Below are positions 1 to 10,689 of a stretch of DNA of 64,000 nucleotides, piece after piece (position 1 is the first letter of the stretch; the number at the start of each line of letters is the position of its first letter). Where the stretch lies: positions 12,090,001 through 12,154,000 of the forward strand of contig OZ234504.1 of assembly GCA_965153455.1 (NCBI GenBank), in the 5' to 3' direction. The position numbers and the translations under genes were made by a program. Below the pieces are notes generated by a model, which worked only from the letters and a program-made list of their open reading frames with translations, ran no database searches and was not told the DNA's origin. The DNA comes from Sphagnum compactum (taxonomy: Eukaryota; Bryophyta; Sphagnopsida; Sphagnales).

Positions 1-150
1 GAAACGGAACCCATTGTCGACAATTTTGGCAGAGTTGAAAATAAATGAAAAATAAAAGGCAAAAAGAGCGCTCTTTTTCTTTCTGATTGCGCAGATCTCT
101 TTTCTTTGATAGCCAGTGGAAACATCCGGTGTTGGAAAGAAGGGCTGTAA

Positions 151-358
151 CCAAAGTTGGGGGCACAGAAGACCTACCTACTACACTAATTGCATCCTCC
201 CTCCCATATACAGATCATTCAAACACTTCATAAATTTTAGGAATAGGCCCACCCACCCTATTCATATCATCCCGGAGACATTTTTCAGTGATCAACAACT
301 AACCCCAGAATCCACACATACTACTTCCAAATCAACACAAATTGTTTCCTAAAATCCT
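151..358 (-). repeat. Left terminal repeat (3' LTR in element orientation)
   Basis: This is a direct copy of the repeat at 2389-2583. Both contain the blocks CTAATTGCATCCTC, CAGATCATTCAAACACTT and CCCCAGAATCCACACATACT in the same order, with substitutions and small indels. The left copy carries an extra stretch of about 15 bp near 240 that the right copy lacks. Similarity stops at about 358, just past TCCTAAAATCCTT. The divergence suggests an old insertion. Confidence 0.65.
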
Positions 359-474
359 TAGATTGGGAATAGTTGATGCAACTGTTGTAGCTTGATTTAA
401 ATGCAATACCTCATCTCTTTTTCATTTGGCCAACTTCACCAGTCCTTTTAAATATTCCAACTCACTTGGTATAG

Positions 475-1589
475 TGAGGATGGTTTCCATGGGGCTCAAA
501 GATATCTTCTCCTTTATAAAGTGGGAGATGATATTCGACCTCATGTTGTTGCTCCTATCAATCCCGAGCTATATGTTAGCACCATCATTCCAGCTCCAAG
601 GTTTTCATTTTCAGGATTGGGTATTGCATCAACTGGCACGTTCATAAGTATCCTTCTCTTGGGTACCCACCCATACATGAGAAAACACATCATAGTTAAG
701 ACCACAGATCCTATTCAATTGGGCTAGTGTTGCCTCCTCGTCATCAATAAGAACCTTTAGAAATTTTGCAACAATAGTTCCATTCTTAGGATCTTTCTTC
801 CAGCACTTGTTTTCAATATGCCCCATCCCACCATAGAAATTACACCTTAGACCACAATTCTCTGTTTTGTGTAGCCCTCCACACTTCTGGTATTTTGGCC
901 GAGAGTTGGCATACTTTGGACAGTTATGGCTTGGTGATCTTTTACCATGTAGATCTGGCAACCATTGAAATTGGAAGATCCCCCTAATGTAACTACTGGT
1001 TGTAATTCAGTCTACCTCTTGAAGAAATTGACCAAAGAGTTGCCCATCACCTTGGTCTGCTTTTCAACTGTCACATTTGTTACATTCATAAACTCTTCTT
1101 ATTCCTCCATGAGACGATCAAATGGTGTTTCCCCTAGTTCTCCCAGAACTTTTTCCACCTCCAAAGCAGCAACCAACAAAGCCTCCATGTTGGCATAGTC
1201 CTGCACAACACACAATTTTCTGATTTTTGGTTTCAATTCTGATAAAAACTCCCTTCTCTATTCCATTTCTTTAATTTTTCCCCTTGTAAACAATTTCTCT
1301 AGTTTGTCATAGTATAGTTACACCTGTTGCCTAAATTCTTGTTCACTCTGATTTCTTCTGAATCTACAGCTTCGTACCTTTGCTCCATGGTAGCCTTTAA
1401 GGTAGCCCAATATGTAAGAGCAAGCTCAATGTGTTTGTACCATTCCTTTGCCTTCCCCCTTAGATTGAGATGAAGGATCTTAAATAATTTAACTTCATCA
1501 TAGTTTTGAACTTCTGTAGCCATCTCCAACCTTTCAATCCAATCAATCACATTTTCAAAGTTCAAATTCTTTTCCCTAGAATAACTCAT
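475..1589 (-). pseudogene. Degenerate retrotransposon Gag with zinc knuckles
   Basis: Read on the minus strand from 1589, the first 96 residues resemble the Retrotrans_gag domain of plant Gypsy elements. They include the features DWIERLEMA, LNLRGKAKEWYKHIE and LKATMEQRY. Reading continues through a helical stretch (ANMEALLVAALEVEKVLGEL) with stop codons around 1000-1120. It then reaches a nucleocapsid-like part at 629-961 with two CCHC-type knuckles (KCGGLHKTENC and RCNFYGGMGHIENKC), each with one zinc-binding Cys changed to Tyr. The gene is broken by several stops and frame changes and cannot make an intact Gag. Nothing convincing for protease remains downstream. The family call is from motif recognition, not a database search. 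Confidence 0.7.
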
Positions 1590-2388
1590 CCATTCCCTTG
1601 GGACTAGTCTATTCCTACCTTACTCTAGTACAACTTTATATCTTGGTTTGGGTCGTCATTTTACATAATGAAAGACCCAATAGATAGTTTTTGCAGACCA
1701 TAGTGCATTTTATCCTCATGTTCAAAGTTCCACATCCATTCCCCCTCAAAATCTTTGCCTAACCTCCAAATTAAAATCCTAGATTTTCCCATGTATGTTT
1801 TACCCACAACACTTTATCTCCTGCAACAAATAACTCCTCAATTCCAAGCCAGAAAAATCTAATTATGTGATGAAGTGAGACAACAACAATGGGGATTCAT
1901 AAATCTTCTACTCTAGGGACTACTTCACTTCTTTCATGTAATTGAATAGCTAGTGGGCTGGCAAAGATGGAAGAAAAGAAATATTTGGTGTGTTGTTTCA
2001 TAATCGTTATCTAGCTTCCTTCTCCATCACCAGTTTTTAGCTAGATTTGAATTCTTGAATAAAAGCTTGAGTGTGTTACAAAAATGGCTAGATCACCCAC
2101 TTGTGCTTGATCCGGATCTAGGCCCACGATGTTCACCACTCCAAACCTTTGTGGTTGTAGGATGACTGCTCCAACTCTGGACATATTGTCAAACCTTGAA
2201 AAAGGAAAGTCAAACTCACTTACAACAAAAACTTCCTCCCAATGTTCAACCTCCTCCAAAACATCTCTCCTATTTTGGTCCATTTAGTTGTTGATTGTGC
2301 TCCACCTTCCTTAAATCATCATAACAAACCATGGTCCAAATCCACACACAAATCACTGCTTGAACCTACTGAAAGATTTGTTTTGATA

Positions 2389-2583
2389 CCAAAATTGAGG
2401 GCACAGAAGATCTGCCTACTACCTATTGCACTAATTGCATCCTCACTCCCATACACAGATCATTCAAACACTTAATAAATTTTATTCATATCATCCTAGA
2501 GACATTTTGCAGTGATCAACAATTAACCCCAGAATCCACACATACTACTTTCAAATCAACACATACTATTTCCTAAAATCCTT
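2389..2583 (-). repeat. Right terminal repeat (5' LTR in element orientation)
   Basis: This is the partner of 151-358. On the minus strand it ends in GTGCCCTCAA and is followed at once by the PBS-like TTTTGGTATCAAAAC (about 2378-2392). This arrangement is what identifies it as the 5' LTR and sets the element's direction. Confidence 0.6.
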
Positions 2584-2599
2584 GACAATACTAGACTGG

Positions 2600-3350
2600 A
2601 GGAAATGGATTAAACTCTCTTTGTTCACCTTTTGCGTCTATTGACAAGTATCAACCTAATGCATCCAAAGGTAGAATATAGGATGTCCAACCTTGATTTC
2701 CTCAACAATGAATTCCCAACTCAATGCACGCTTAATTCATCCCGTAGAAGTGATAATTCCCACCCCAAACCTTTATGCATAGGACTTGTCAAACATATGA
2801 ACCTAGACATTGTCATCCTCTCCAAATCTCCGGTTTCAAAACAAGGAAAAACATAAGACATTACTAACTCTGATTTGTTCTACAACTTCATAGAAGGCTA
2901 TACCTACGTAGCGGAAAAGAAAGATTGGATACAACCTCTCTTGCAACGAATATAATCAACTAAAAGAACATGAACATCATAATACAAAAAATGGTACTTA
3001 GCTTTTCTACGTTGTGGTTTGCGAAGAACATTCATTGCTCCCCTTAAATCCTCTTTCCAGCTCCTTTTCTCCATCCTTCTTCTTGCATTTTCTTCACACA
3101 ATGCCTCCTTACTGAGAATCCGCAGAAAGCTTATCAACCGACACATATACTCAACAACAAACCATGTGTAAAAGAATTGGAGTAATGGCAGTGCCACTGC
3201 TGGCCACCATCGCTTTCCTTCTTCAAGCACAAACTGCCGAAAAGGTGACGGTCACATCACCATGCAGCAAAGCACAAAAAAAAGTAAAACCCTAACTACG
3301 TCCTGCAACCCACAGGACATGCCTTTAGGTCACAGGGCCACTAGGTATCC
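2600..3350. other. Intergenic stretch, no supported gene
   Basis: Open frames of 74 codons (plus, 2632-2856) and 108 codons (minus, 2904-3230) exist here, but neither shows a recognisable motif, credible splice context or protein-like composition. I see no repeat or RNA gene. Confidence 0.4.
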
Positions 3351-3699
3351 ATCTGTTACGGTGCGTCACAACAGGGAGGTAGGAAAACATGATGGTAGGT
3401 TGGAAGGTCCGTAGAATTAGGGTTTCCTTGCGTCTCCCCGCGTACGTACGCGACGACGAAGCTCAGGGCGCGAGGCCAAGCGCGCAGCACAGAACAACAG
3501 CAGAAAGAGGAAGTCTTTGTGAAGTCTTTGGATTGTGGGTTTCTGCAACGTGCGAGCTGTTCTTCAGCACAAGCTGAACTGCCGGTGGTTAGACTGCAGG
3601 ATCCGTCAATTAAAGGAGAGACATCTAACCCTATCGAGGAAGTGTGGATTGCCCGGTTGATTACAGCAGCAGTGGAGAGCACGACCATTAGAGAGAGAG

Positions 3700-3760
3700 A
3701 GGGACACACACACACACACAGAAACAGACAGACGGACAGACAGATAGAGGGACAACAAAA
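3700..3760. repeat. Simple repeats (GA, CA, CAGA) in a gene leader
   Basis: Runs of GA, then CA, then CAGA/CGGA fall in the GC-richer region just before the ATG at 3780. Purine-rich runs of this kind are common in plant 5' leaders and promoters. This supports a transcription start region near here for the downstream phosphatase gene. Confidence 0.6.
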
Positions 3761-3779
3761 AGAGGGAGTGAGGAGAGAA

Positions 3780-4061
3780 ATGCCATCAGCATGGGCAGAG
3801 TTGCCACCAAAGATGGTCGCAGATAAGCATGGAGGAGGAGGCAGGAGAACAATAGCAGACGGAGCTACAGTGACAGCAGATCATCATCATCGTCCAACCA
3901 GAACATCAACATCATCATGATCATCATATGTTCCTCCGCATCTAAGGAATCCGCCACATGATGCTGCAGCAACAGCAGGACCGCCAGCACCTGCACCTAT
4001 TGCTGCCAAAGTCTGGAGCCTTCAGGAGAAGCCTGCTTATGTTATTTTCTTTCTGATAAAG
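3780..4061 (+). other. Candidate 5' exon with a YVPPHLRN peptide and an in-frame TGA
   Basis: From the ATG at 3780 a 46-codon frame (starting MPSAWAELPPK) ends at TGA 3918-3920. The same frame then stays open for 47 more codons (starting SSYVPPHLRNPPHD) to a GT donor at 4062. A polypyrimidine/AG acceptor (TGTGCAG) lies at 4277, so a 216-bp intron is plausible. Joined in phase, the frame continues as GFQRLYCEFPSPPIWVENF for about 30 codons and ends at a TGA inside the phosphatase coding sequence. The M-x-S-x-W-A start plus YVPPHLRN resembles the N-terminus of Ded1/DDX3-type DEAD-box helicases, where YVPPHLR is an eIF4E-binding motif, but no helicase domain follows. It may be a 5' UTR exon with upstream ORFs, or a broken exon. 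Not identified with confidence. Confidence 0.35.
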
Positions 4062-4318
4062 GTGACCTTGTAACTGAAATGCACATACTTAGCAACATCT
4101 CATTTGTTTAGTTGCTTCCTTGCTAAAGATGGATCACACATCTTTTGTAGGACATTTAGAATTGCAGTAATGGTTTCTGCTCTTGTGCACCTGCAAAGTC
4201 ACTAGGTCTTTGGAGATCTGGTTTACCTCATATGGTCAGAGTTATCATGTTTTTCAGATGGAAAATATTGTGTGCAGGGCTTTCAAAGACTATACTGTGA
4301 ATTTCCATCTCCACCAAT

Positions 4319-5185
4319 ATGGGTAGAAAATTTCAGAAAGCAGGGGTTCACATGCGTTCAGAGGGCCTGAAGCAAAGTCAGCAAACAGAAGACTCTGTCT
4401 CAGAAATTATCAGTTACCCAGCTCAGATACCCTCTACCTCCAATTTATCTCCTGATGCTGCAACAAGCTTTCTACAGCAAGTGTTGGAATATGATCAACA
4501 GATTTCACAACATGTCTATCAGCAGTGCCTGGGTAGCTTCTCATACCCATTTGTGCGTTTTTGCGAGGTTTCAGGTGATGGATTGTTTTGGATCCCAGCC
4601 ACTGCTTTGATTTGGTTGTTCCCAACAGCTCTTACTCCTGAAACCCGTGCTTTTGTTTTCAATCTTTTTATCGCATTCATAATTGATCTCATAGTGGTTG
4701 GAGCCATCAAGGGGACAGTGAAGCGCAGTCGTCCTGTGCACAACAAGGGTCATGTTGTCATTGTTGCTATGGACCACTGGTCATTCCCCAGTGGGCATTC
4801 AACAAGAGTGGTGATGATTGCCACACTGTGTTGGCTAAACATTGACTTGTGGAAAGATGAGTTCAAGCAAGTATGGGTACCTCATCTTCTGAAACCACTC
4901 AGACATTCCAGATTGCCAGCATTGCACAATTTCTCACTCATGATAGATGAAGATTATGATGGAATGTGGACATTTGCTTTGATGATTTTGAGTACCTGGG
5001 CATTAGCCACAGCCATATCCCGCATTGTACTGGGTAGGCATTATGTTCTTGATGTAGCTGCAGGGGTGATACTTGGCTATCTAGAAGGTGTTTTTCTCCA
5101 TTTCATGCTATTTGTTCCCATAGAAGTTTCAGAGTCACTACACCACTGGGTTGTTTCCAAGTGCTACCACCCACAGAAGAAATGA
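4319..5185 (+). CDS. PAP2-family lipid phosphate phosphatase (LPP-beta / PLPP6 type)
   Basis: A complete 288-aa protein in one exon. It carries the three signature motifs of the PAP2 (acid phosphatase/vanadium haloperoxidase) fold: KGTVKRSRP (KX6RP, residues 131-139), FPSGH (156-160) and SRIVLGRHYVLD (SRX5HX3D, 234-245). His160 and His241 would be the proton donor and the phospho-accepting nucleophile. Hydrophobic stretches at about 88-105, 110-130, 160-175, 218-235 and 246-270 fit a multi-pass membrane protein. The layout, with a short N-terminal tail and an SGDGLFW segment, resembles plant LPP-beta and animal PLPP6, which dephosphorylate isoprenoid diphosphates or phosphatidic acid. About 40 residues between motifs 2 and 3 look like an insertion relative to animal PLPP6. 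An in-frame stop at 4298-4300 fixes the start near Met1; Met12 is an alternative. An upstream exon probably supplies the 5' UTR. Confidence 0.88.
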   Translation: MGRKFQKAGVHMRSEGLKQSQQTEDSVSEIISYPAQIPSTSNLSPDAATSFLQQVLEYDQQISQHVYQQCLGSFSYPFVRFCEVSGDGLFWIPATALIWLFPTALTPETRAFVFNLFIAFIIDLIVVGAIKGTVKRSRPVHNKGHVVIVAMDHWSFPSGHSTRVVMIATLCWLNIDLWKDEFKQVWVPHLLKPLRHSRLPALHNFSLMIDEDYDGMWTFALMILSTWALATAISRIVLGRHYVLDVAAGVILGYLEGVFLHFMLFVPIEVSESLHHWVVSKCYHPQKK

Positions 5186-6250
5186 CAGTTGCATCAGAGT
5201 TGATAATTCAACCTCCTCTTGCTGGAGAGAGAAACATTCCAATTGTGTTGCTAGCATTTGTCATGTGTTGTAGTAGTAGCAGGCTAAAAAGTAGTGTTCT
5301 GATGCTATCTGAAGCTGTCCTGATCAAATGGTTTGTGGAGAAATTAAGAAACTTTGAAACAGCCAAAAAGGATTCTGCCAAAATATATGAAGTCTTTGAT
5401 GTAGAGAAAAAGGATGTTACTGCAATTTACAAAATTCAGCTTGGTTTATTTTATTTCAATTGACAAAAGAATGCATAAAAAATTGGGTACTGGTAAACTA
5501 TACAAAGTCTGCTATGAGTGTTGAAAGAATCTCACAAACCTTGTTGGGACTCCCTGAGATTGAATATCATCAATGTAGCAATCCATATCTCTGGTTTTCT
5601 CTTGTGCAATGCATTGCGAGTTGTTCTTCATGCTTGAGCCGCGCCTTCTAATATCACCTCTGGAGGTAATCCTTCTAAAGATTGCCTTTTGGATGCACTA
5701 GATTGTGAGTGTTACAACTTGGCTGTAATATAGCTTTTTGAACAACAGTATATTTTAGCCAATGAAACCCATCTTTCAAATCAGATGGTATAAATTTGTG
5801 CATTACTGCAATTCATACTGGTAAAACTAATCCAATCTTCATGTGGCAACCTCAAACTTGATGAATTCAAAATCATTTTCCAAGATTAAGAACGTGGAGG
5901 CCTGGCTTCGGTAGAATTCTGTACCCTGGATAAAATGGAGAGATTGACCTCAGTTCCTGGAGAGTCTGGAGATAGCTGTTGTTGTGTCTCCTTTGTCTCC
6001 AAAGCACTTGGACTATGTGCTTGTTTGCAAAAGCAAGACACCAAATAGATGCAGTTCAACAAGGATACAACAGCCAGGCTAGATAAATCCTTCAATTTCT
6101 CATATAAAGATGCTGAGATGTGCAACCACCAGTATCAGTCTCATTCAAGGGGCTCCTGATCAGTAGTGGCTTCAATTATTCTCCAGTGGGAACTTGTTAT
6201 CTCCAGATCCATGGAGATTCATGCTTTCAGGCTCATGCTCACTCCAATTT
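5186..6250. other. 3' flank of the phosphatase gene, no supported gene
   Basis: The first few hundred bases are presumably the phosphatase 3' UTR. Short open frames on both strands (5161-5651 plus, 5886-6125 minus) show no recognisable domain. The minus-strand frame may be the decayed tail of the pseudogene that lies just beyond. Confidence 0.4.
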
Positions 6251-6260
6251 GGGGTTTTTT

Positions 6261-8370
6261 TCAGAAGTTCTTTAAGTTGATTTCAGTGAAAAGACCAAAC
6301 ATGGGTCGCGTATTAGGTGTGTACTGAAGCAAGCCTGCTGTCAGGCCGTGACTATTTATCCACCACTTAAACTGTTGATTGATTGTCCCAGTTATATGAT
6401 CCCCCAAACTTCGCAGAGCCACATTGCTGATCAATCTGATGACAAAAATGGGCAGGGCAACCTGTAATTCAGGTGAAAGGACATTGGAGAGATAGGTGTC
6501 AACACATCTTCCAGCCATTGGGCCATGTAAAACAGCAGTTGACCAGTTTTCATTCTGATAGCCAATCCCTGTGCAGAAATCACCAAGAAGAATGTTAAGG
6601 AGAAGATTACATTTAAAAACTGCTCACATCACTTGAGATACTGCTTCCTAGTTTGCTGAAAGATTTTTATGTTTTTATCTGTTCATGTACTGGCAAAGTC
6701 TACAGGAGTAAGAAAGTATTCTCCAAAATTTCCACACAAATCTTTTTGAAGATTCAGAATAATTTGGAGAATACTAAGCTGCTAGTTATGTCAAGTTTTT
6801 GCTGCAATGCTCCACCTGAACTTAGTAAAGAATGAACATCTTTTCCTCCCACATGTCTATTGGGCAGCTTAATATTGGAGAGATTTACCAGCTTTGGTGC
6901 TTATGGCACACTTTGTGTGTGAATCAAGCAGTGTTATCCCACAAATGGACATGCAACTGGAGCCAACACCCAATGAGAGTTCAGCTTCAGGATGAGATTG
7001 GGTGCCACAAACTTTTGCAGAGATGTTCGCAATTTCATTCACATACTGCAACTGCACACCAAAAGGGGAGTTGCTGAGGCTCAAAACATTACAGATTTCT
7101 GCTATACGATCCCCCATATAACGGCATCATTGTTGACCGTATTGCTCTAATGTAGATCATCACAATATTCAAGAGGTTCCTTAGAGCTCTCATTCACAGG
7201 GATCTACATAAATGAGAAGTAGAACCCAGGTTTCATACAGTTAATTTTGCATCCTTTCTTCCCCCAGGTGCAGAAGCTTGCACAGTGGCTGTCAATCCCT
7301 GGACGGCTAAGTCAATGAGCAATGTTATAGCAGTGATCTGCACGTGAAAATCCACATAGGATTTGTTAGAAATATTCTTGAGAAAGCATCTAGAACCCAA
7401 GAAGGAGGAGGTAACAATTGTTTCAAGATACAGTCCATGCTTCAGCATTCAACTTTTTGCTGAGCCTGTAGGCATCCAGCTGTCTGACCTAGGTGGTGCT
7501 CAACTTTTTGCTCCTCACCCTTGTGACCAAACAAGTTCTATGTGTTACCAGACTAATGCCATGTTTTGAAGTGATCAAGAGACTTATAAGAAGAGGGGGA
7601 AAGTCCCTTGTCACAAGAAACCTGACTGGAAACATATGATAGAGCTGTAAAAAGATCTGACAAGGATGGACATGGGTTGACAAAAAGACCCAGAAACCTA
7701 AACAGTAGAGACACAGAAATACACATGAGGTGTTGATTGCCTTCACCTTGTGTGATAGATTTTGAAAAGCATCTGAAGAGAGAGTACCTCATTGTTGGAA
7801 GTGGTATACATGAGTCCATGCTTCCTGCATCCGTCCACCAAGCTGGCAGGTGTAACTCCAAATGTGCACTCTGTTCAAATTGTGGCCATAGATTTTCAGA
7901 CAATACGCTTGGGACCCAAGCACGAAAGTGAAAGAACATGCCCTAGACAGAAGCCCTTCATCAGCAAATCCCTCAGCACTTTTGCAAGATCTGGAAAATT
8001 AGCTGGGTCTTGCCTTGGTATGTATGGAGGAAGAGCACCAGCAACAGCAGCTTCCCCACACTGAGCCATTTTGCTTCAGGTAGCTTTGCTTGTTCCAGAC
8101 AGCAGGCACAACATCAAGAAATGCAGTGACAGACTGCAGTACTTTGAGAAGGAGACACAGAAACAGACCCTTGGGGGGTGCCTTTCAAGAAGCTTCAGAG
8201 ATTCAGAATGGTGGCTGATGATGCTCCATAGATGGGGTCATCATGCAAACTATCATCTCACAGCGATGCAGTTAAAATGCATCTGGTGAACATTGGAAAA
8301 TTCCCAGAAGATGGATCTCACAGAAGACAATGGGTCCGTTTCTCCTCCAACTTTGCAGGGAGCATTGCAC
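6261..8370 (-). pseudogene. Degenerate multi-exon gene of unknown family
   Basis: Several blocks on the minus strand read like real protein. In order they include DVVPAVWNKQSYLKQ (about 8080-8135), GALPPYIPRQDPANFPDLAK (about 7985-8050), LLIDLAVQGLTATVQ (about 7260-7341), FGVQLQYVNEIANISAKVC (about 6900-7100) and LSPELQVALPIFVIRLISNV (about 6300-6560). The last two join cleanly: a donor after AAAGCTG (about 6895) and the acceptor TGCACAG (about 6576) are in matching phase. Elsewhere the blocks need frame changes, and in-frame stops occur, for example in the block after an acceptor at about 7205 and near 8180-8240. The long hydrophobic helical blocks suggest a helical-repeat protein, but I do not recognise the family. 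Most likely it is a decayed gene; a poor-quality assembly of a live one is possible. Confidence 0.5.
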
Positions 8371-10398
8371 CCCATATACAAGGGATGCTTCTTACCATTA
8401 CCTAGCTAGGAAAAAATGATGAGAGAAACCAGAGAGAGGGAGAGATTCGGCTGAGAGACAACATGGAGACAGAGCGGTTGCAGTTGTTGTTCATAAGTCT
8501 GTGTCTTGTCAAGAACTGTGCAACTCCTTGGGGTAAAGGTCAGGATACCAGAGAGAGACGGCTACGATAACGGATGGTACAATGTCGCCAATGGACATTG
8601 TACAGCGAGATACAGAGTAGTATTCTTGGAGATGTTTGGCAAAGCCTTCCCAAAGCTGAATCTCGTTAGGGAAGCAGAAGCAAATGAGAGGGAAGATCAA
8701 AAGATGAGACAGAACGAAGAAGAGAAATGCAATATTGACAACATTCTGGAGGCAAGAGGAGATATCAAAGAGAACAATAGCGTTATTGCTCCCACTAGAC
8801 GACAAGACTACCGTCCTGCTGCGTCAGATCTGAGAAACAATAGAGTAGCAGAGTGAGACGACGGAGCGGGACCACATCGGTACACGCTCTGGAATGCAAA
8901 TGTTTATAGAAAGAGGACCGGCAAAGCCTGATTCTTCTGGATGACAAGAATGCAGTCCTGTTTCAAGGCCTTGATCTAAGCACAATGCAAAGAAGGTGAT
9001 AGCAATTTTGGCCGACAGAAAAAGTGGGATTGTCCGTGCCTGGTGTTCAGAATTTGATCGAGAGTATTGAAGCATCTTTCTCGGTTTTGGCAAAGAATTA
9101 CGCACTGGACTTGCAAAGCACATTTGAAATCGGGCAGGTCGTCTTGTTCTGGTAGCTCCAAAGCTTACCGAAAGCGCAAAGCGAGAAGGAAGGAAGGCGC
9201 TGCTGCTATTCTTGTACCAGAATGGAAAGTGGAACGCAATCTGTCAAATAGGTAAGACCACGGCGATATTATTGCCAAGTCTTGGAGAAACTTTTAGTGC
9301 GTCAGAATTGCTTGGTCTTACACTTGGAAAGAATTGAATCTTCGTCCTCGTCCTGTTTCCTACATCGTATCCAACAAAAGCTAAGCCATTCCCGCTGCAT
9401 TGTGATGCTCGTAAACCTGGGAAGAACTAGGAGCTTCGTGTACAAGTCTTGTTATTTAAGATGTAAAGGAAAAAAAACATGCGATCTTGATCTTCCCGTC
9501 CTCTTCTTCTTGTCAGAAGAGGAAGTCCAAAATTGGCAGTCCGTCGTCCCAGGGAAGCTTTTTTTCTACAATCGAAGAGTTGCTGCGCAGGCTTGTGATT
9601 GGAGAGAGAACGAACCATACTTCCTCCGTCGTCGCACCTGTTGGCTCCTAGACTAAGTCCGAGAGAAAGCACACACTCAAGGTGGGAATACGACGATGAC
9701 GCACTCCATAGTTAGTACTGCAGCAACTTACAACGACGGGAAAGCTTGAAAGCAGAGCCATCACACATCACAGAAAAAAAAACAAAAAAAAAGGCTTAGA
9801 GAAAAACGACACAATGGTATCAGCGGCCCCGTCATCAACAAATACTCCAACGACACGAAATCTGTCTGACACTCTCTACAGGGTGCCTGGACTTTCCCTT
9901 CCCCCAAGAAACACGCCAAAGTTCAAACTGCCCCCAAAATCAACCACCAAGTCCTTCTCCTGCTCTCCTCCCATTGGGGCCTCGCCTCCTTCCAAACAAC
10001 ACAGCTCTGGAGTCTGGAGCAAACAAATAAAAATATAAAAGAATAAGTATTAACCTCTGGTCAAGACTAAATTTGGTCACCATCTTTTTGGAATACAACA
10101 GCAGACAAAACTCACAAGTTGTTGGCAATACCATCAAGTCAGGCCCACCCTCAGCACTATGTCCCAAGGGGATAGAAGCAGTTTGCCAAGCAGGGCAGCC
10201 CCTTCACACGAGGTGAGCCTCCTGTTGGGACCTACCTTGAGGTTGTCCTTGGGTGGCTTTAGGACTCATCCTATTTCTTCTTCCCACAGGGACATCATAA
10301 CTGTTATCATGAAGACAACTTGGAGTTGTCCTGAGGCATCCAACTATGTTGCCCCCCTGGAAACCCGAAAATGCCTTTGGCATCCTCAAGTGCTCTCC
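8371..10398. other. GC-richer upstream or leader-like region, no gene recognised
   Basis: Read on the minus strand, 8400-8470 is CT-rich, as in plant 5' leaders, and may be the old promoter or leader side of the degenerate gene. Plus-strand open frames of 116 codons (8506-8856), 124 codons (9282-9656) and 74 codons (9814-10038) exist but show no domain. The third is Pro/Ser/Thr-rich and is the only one with composition that might be coding. Confidence 0.35.
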
Positions 10399-10399
10399 T

Positions 10400-10688
10400 A
10401 AATGAGGTTGAGAGACTAACATTAGACTAAGTCGTAGTCGCATAATGAGTTTAAACCGTTAACAAGTCAAGTCCGAGGAGATCGAGAAGCTTGATGCTAA
10501 CCTTGTGTATGTTGCATGCATAGGTAGTTAAAAGTTAAAGCATGTCTGGAGTGCACTTTAAATGAGGTTGAGAGACTCACATTAGATTAAGTCCTAGTCT
10601 CATAATGAGTTTAAACTGTTAACAAGTCATGTCCAAAGCGATTGAGAAGCTTGCTGCTGACCTTGTCTATGTGGCATGCATAGGTAGT
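10400..10688. repeat. Two-copy direct tandem repeat, period 160 bp
   Basis: Copy 1 (10400-10528) and copy 2 (10560-10688) both begin AAATGAGGTTGAGAGACT and end GCATGCATAGGTAGT. They differ by scattered substitutions. About 30 bp of less similar sequence separates them. It has no coding potential. Confidence 0.9.
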
Positions 10689-10689
10689 G

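Larger units (their letters stand above)
151..2583 (-). mobile_element. Short-LTR, Gag-only retrotransposon remnant (TR-GAG-like)
   Basis: Two direct repeats of about 200 bp (151-358 and 2389-2583) flank about 2 kb that contains a decayed Gag on the minus strand. Just inside the right-hand repeat, read on the minus strand, is TTTTGGTATCAAAAC. It resembles the TGGTATCAGAGC primer-binding site complementary to initiator tRNA-Met and lies where a PBS should be. No protease, reverse transcriptase, RNase H or integrase is visible. Short LTRs, a PBS and only Gag match the published description of TR-GAG non-autonomous elements. A larger Gypsy element that lost its pol by deletion is the alternative. 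The exact LTR ends are unclear because the TG...CA termini are not conserved in both copies. Confidence 0.6.

Noticed and set aside
3356-3715. 119-codon minus-strand frame
   Set aside because: GC-rich leader region with simple repeats, open in three frames at once; no domain.
8506-8856. 116-codon plus-strand frame with charged composition
   Set aside because: The opposite strand is equally open and looks like a CT-rich leader; no family recognised.
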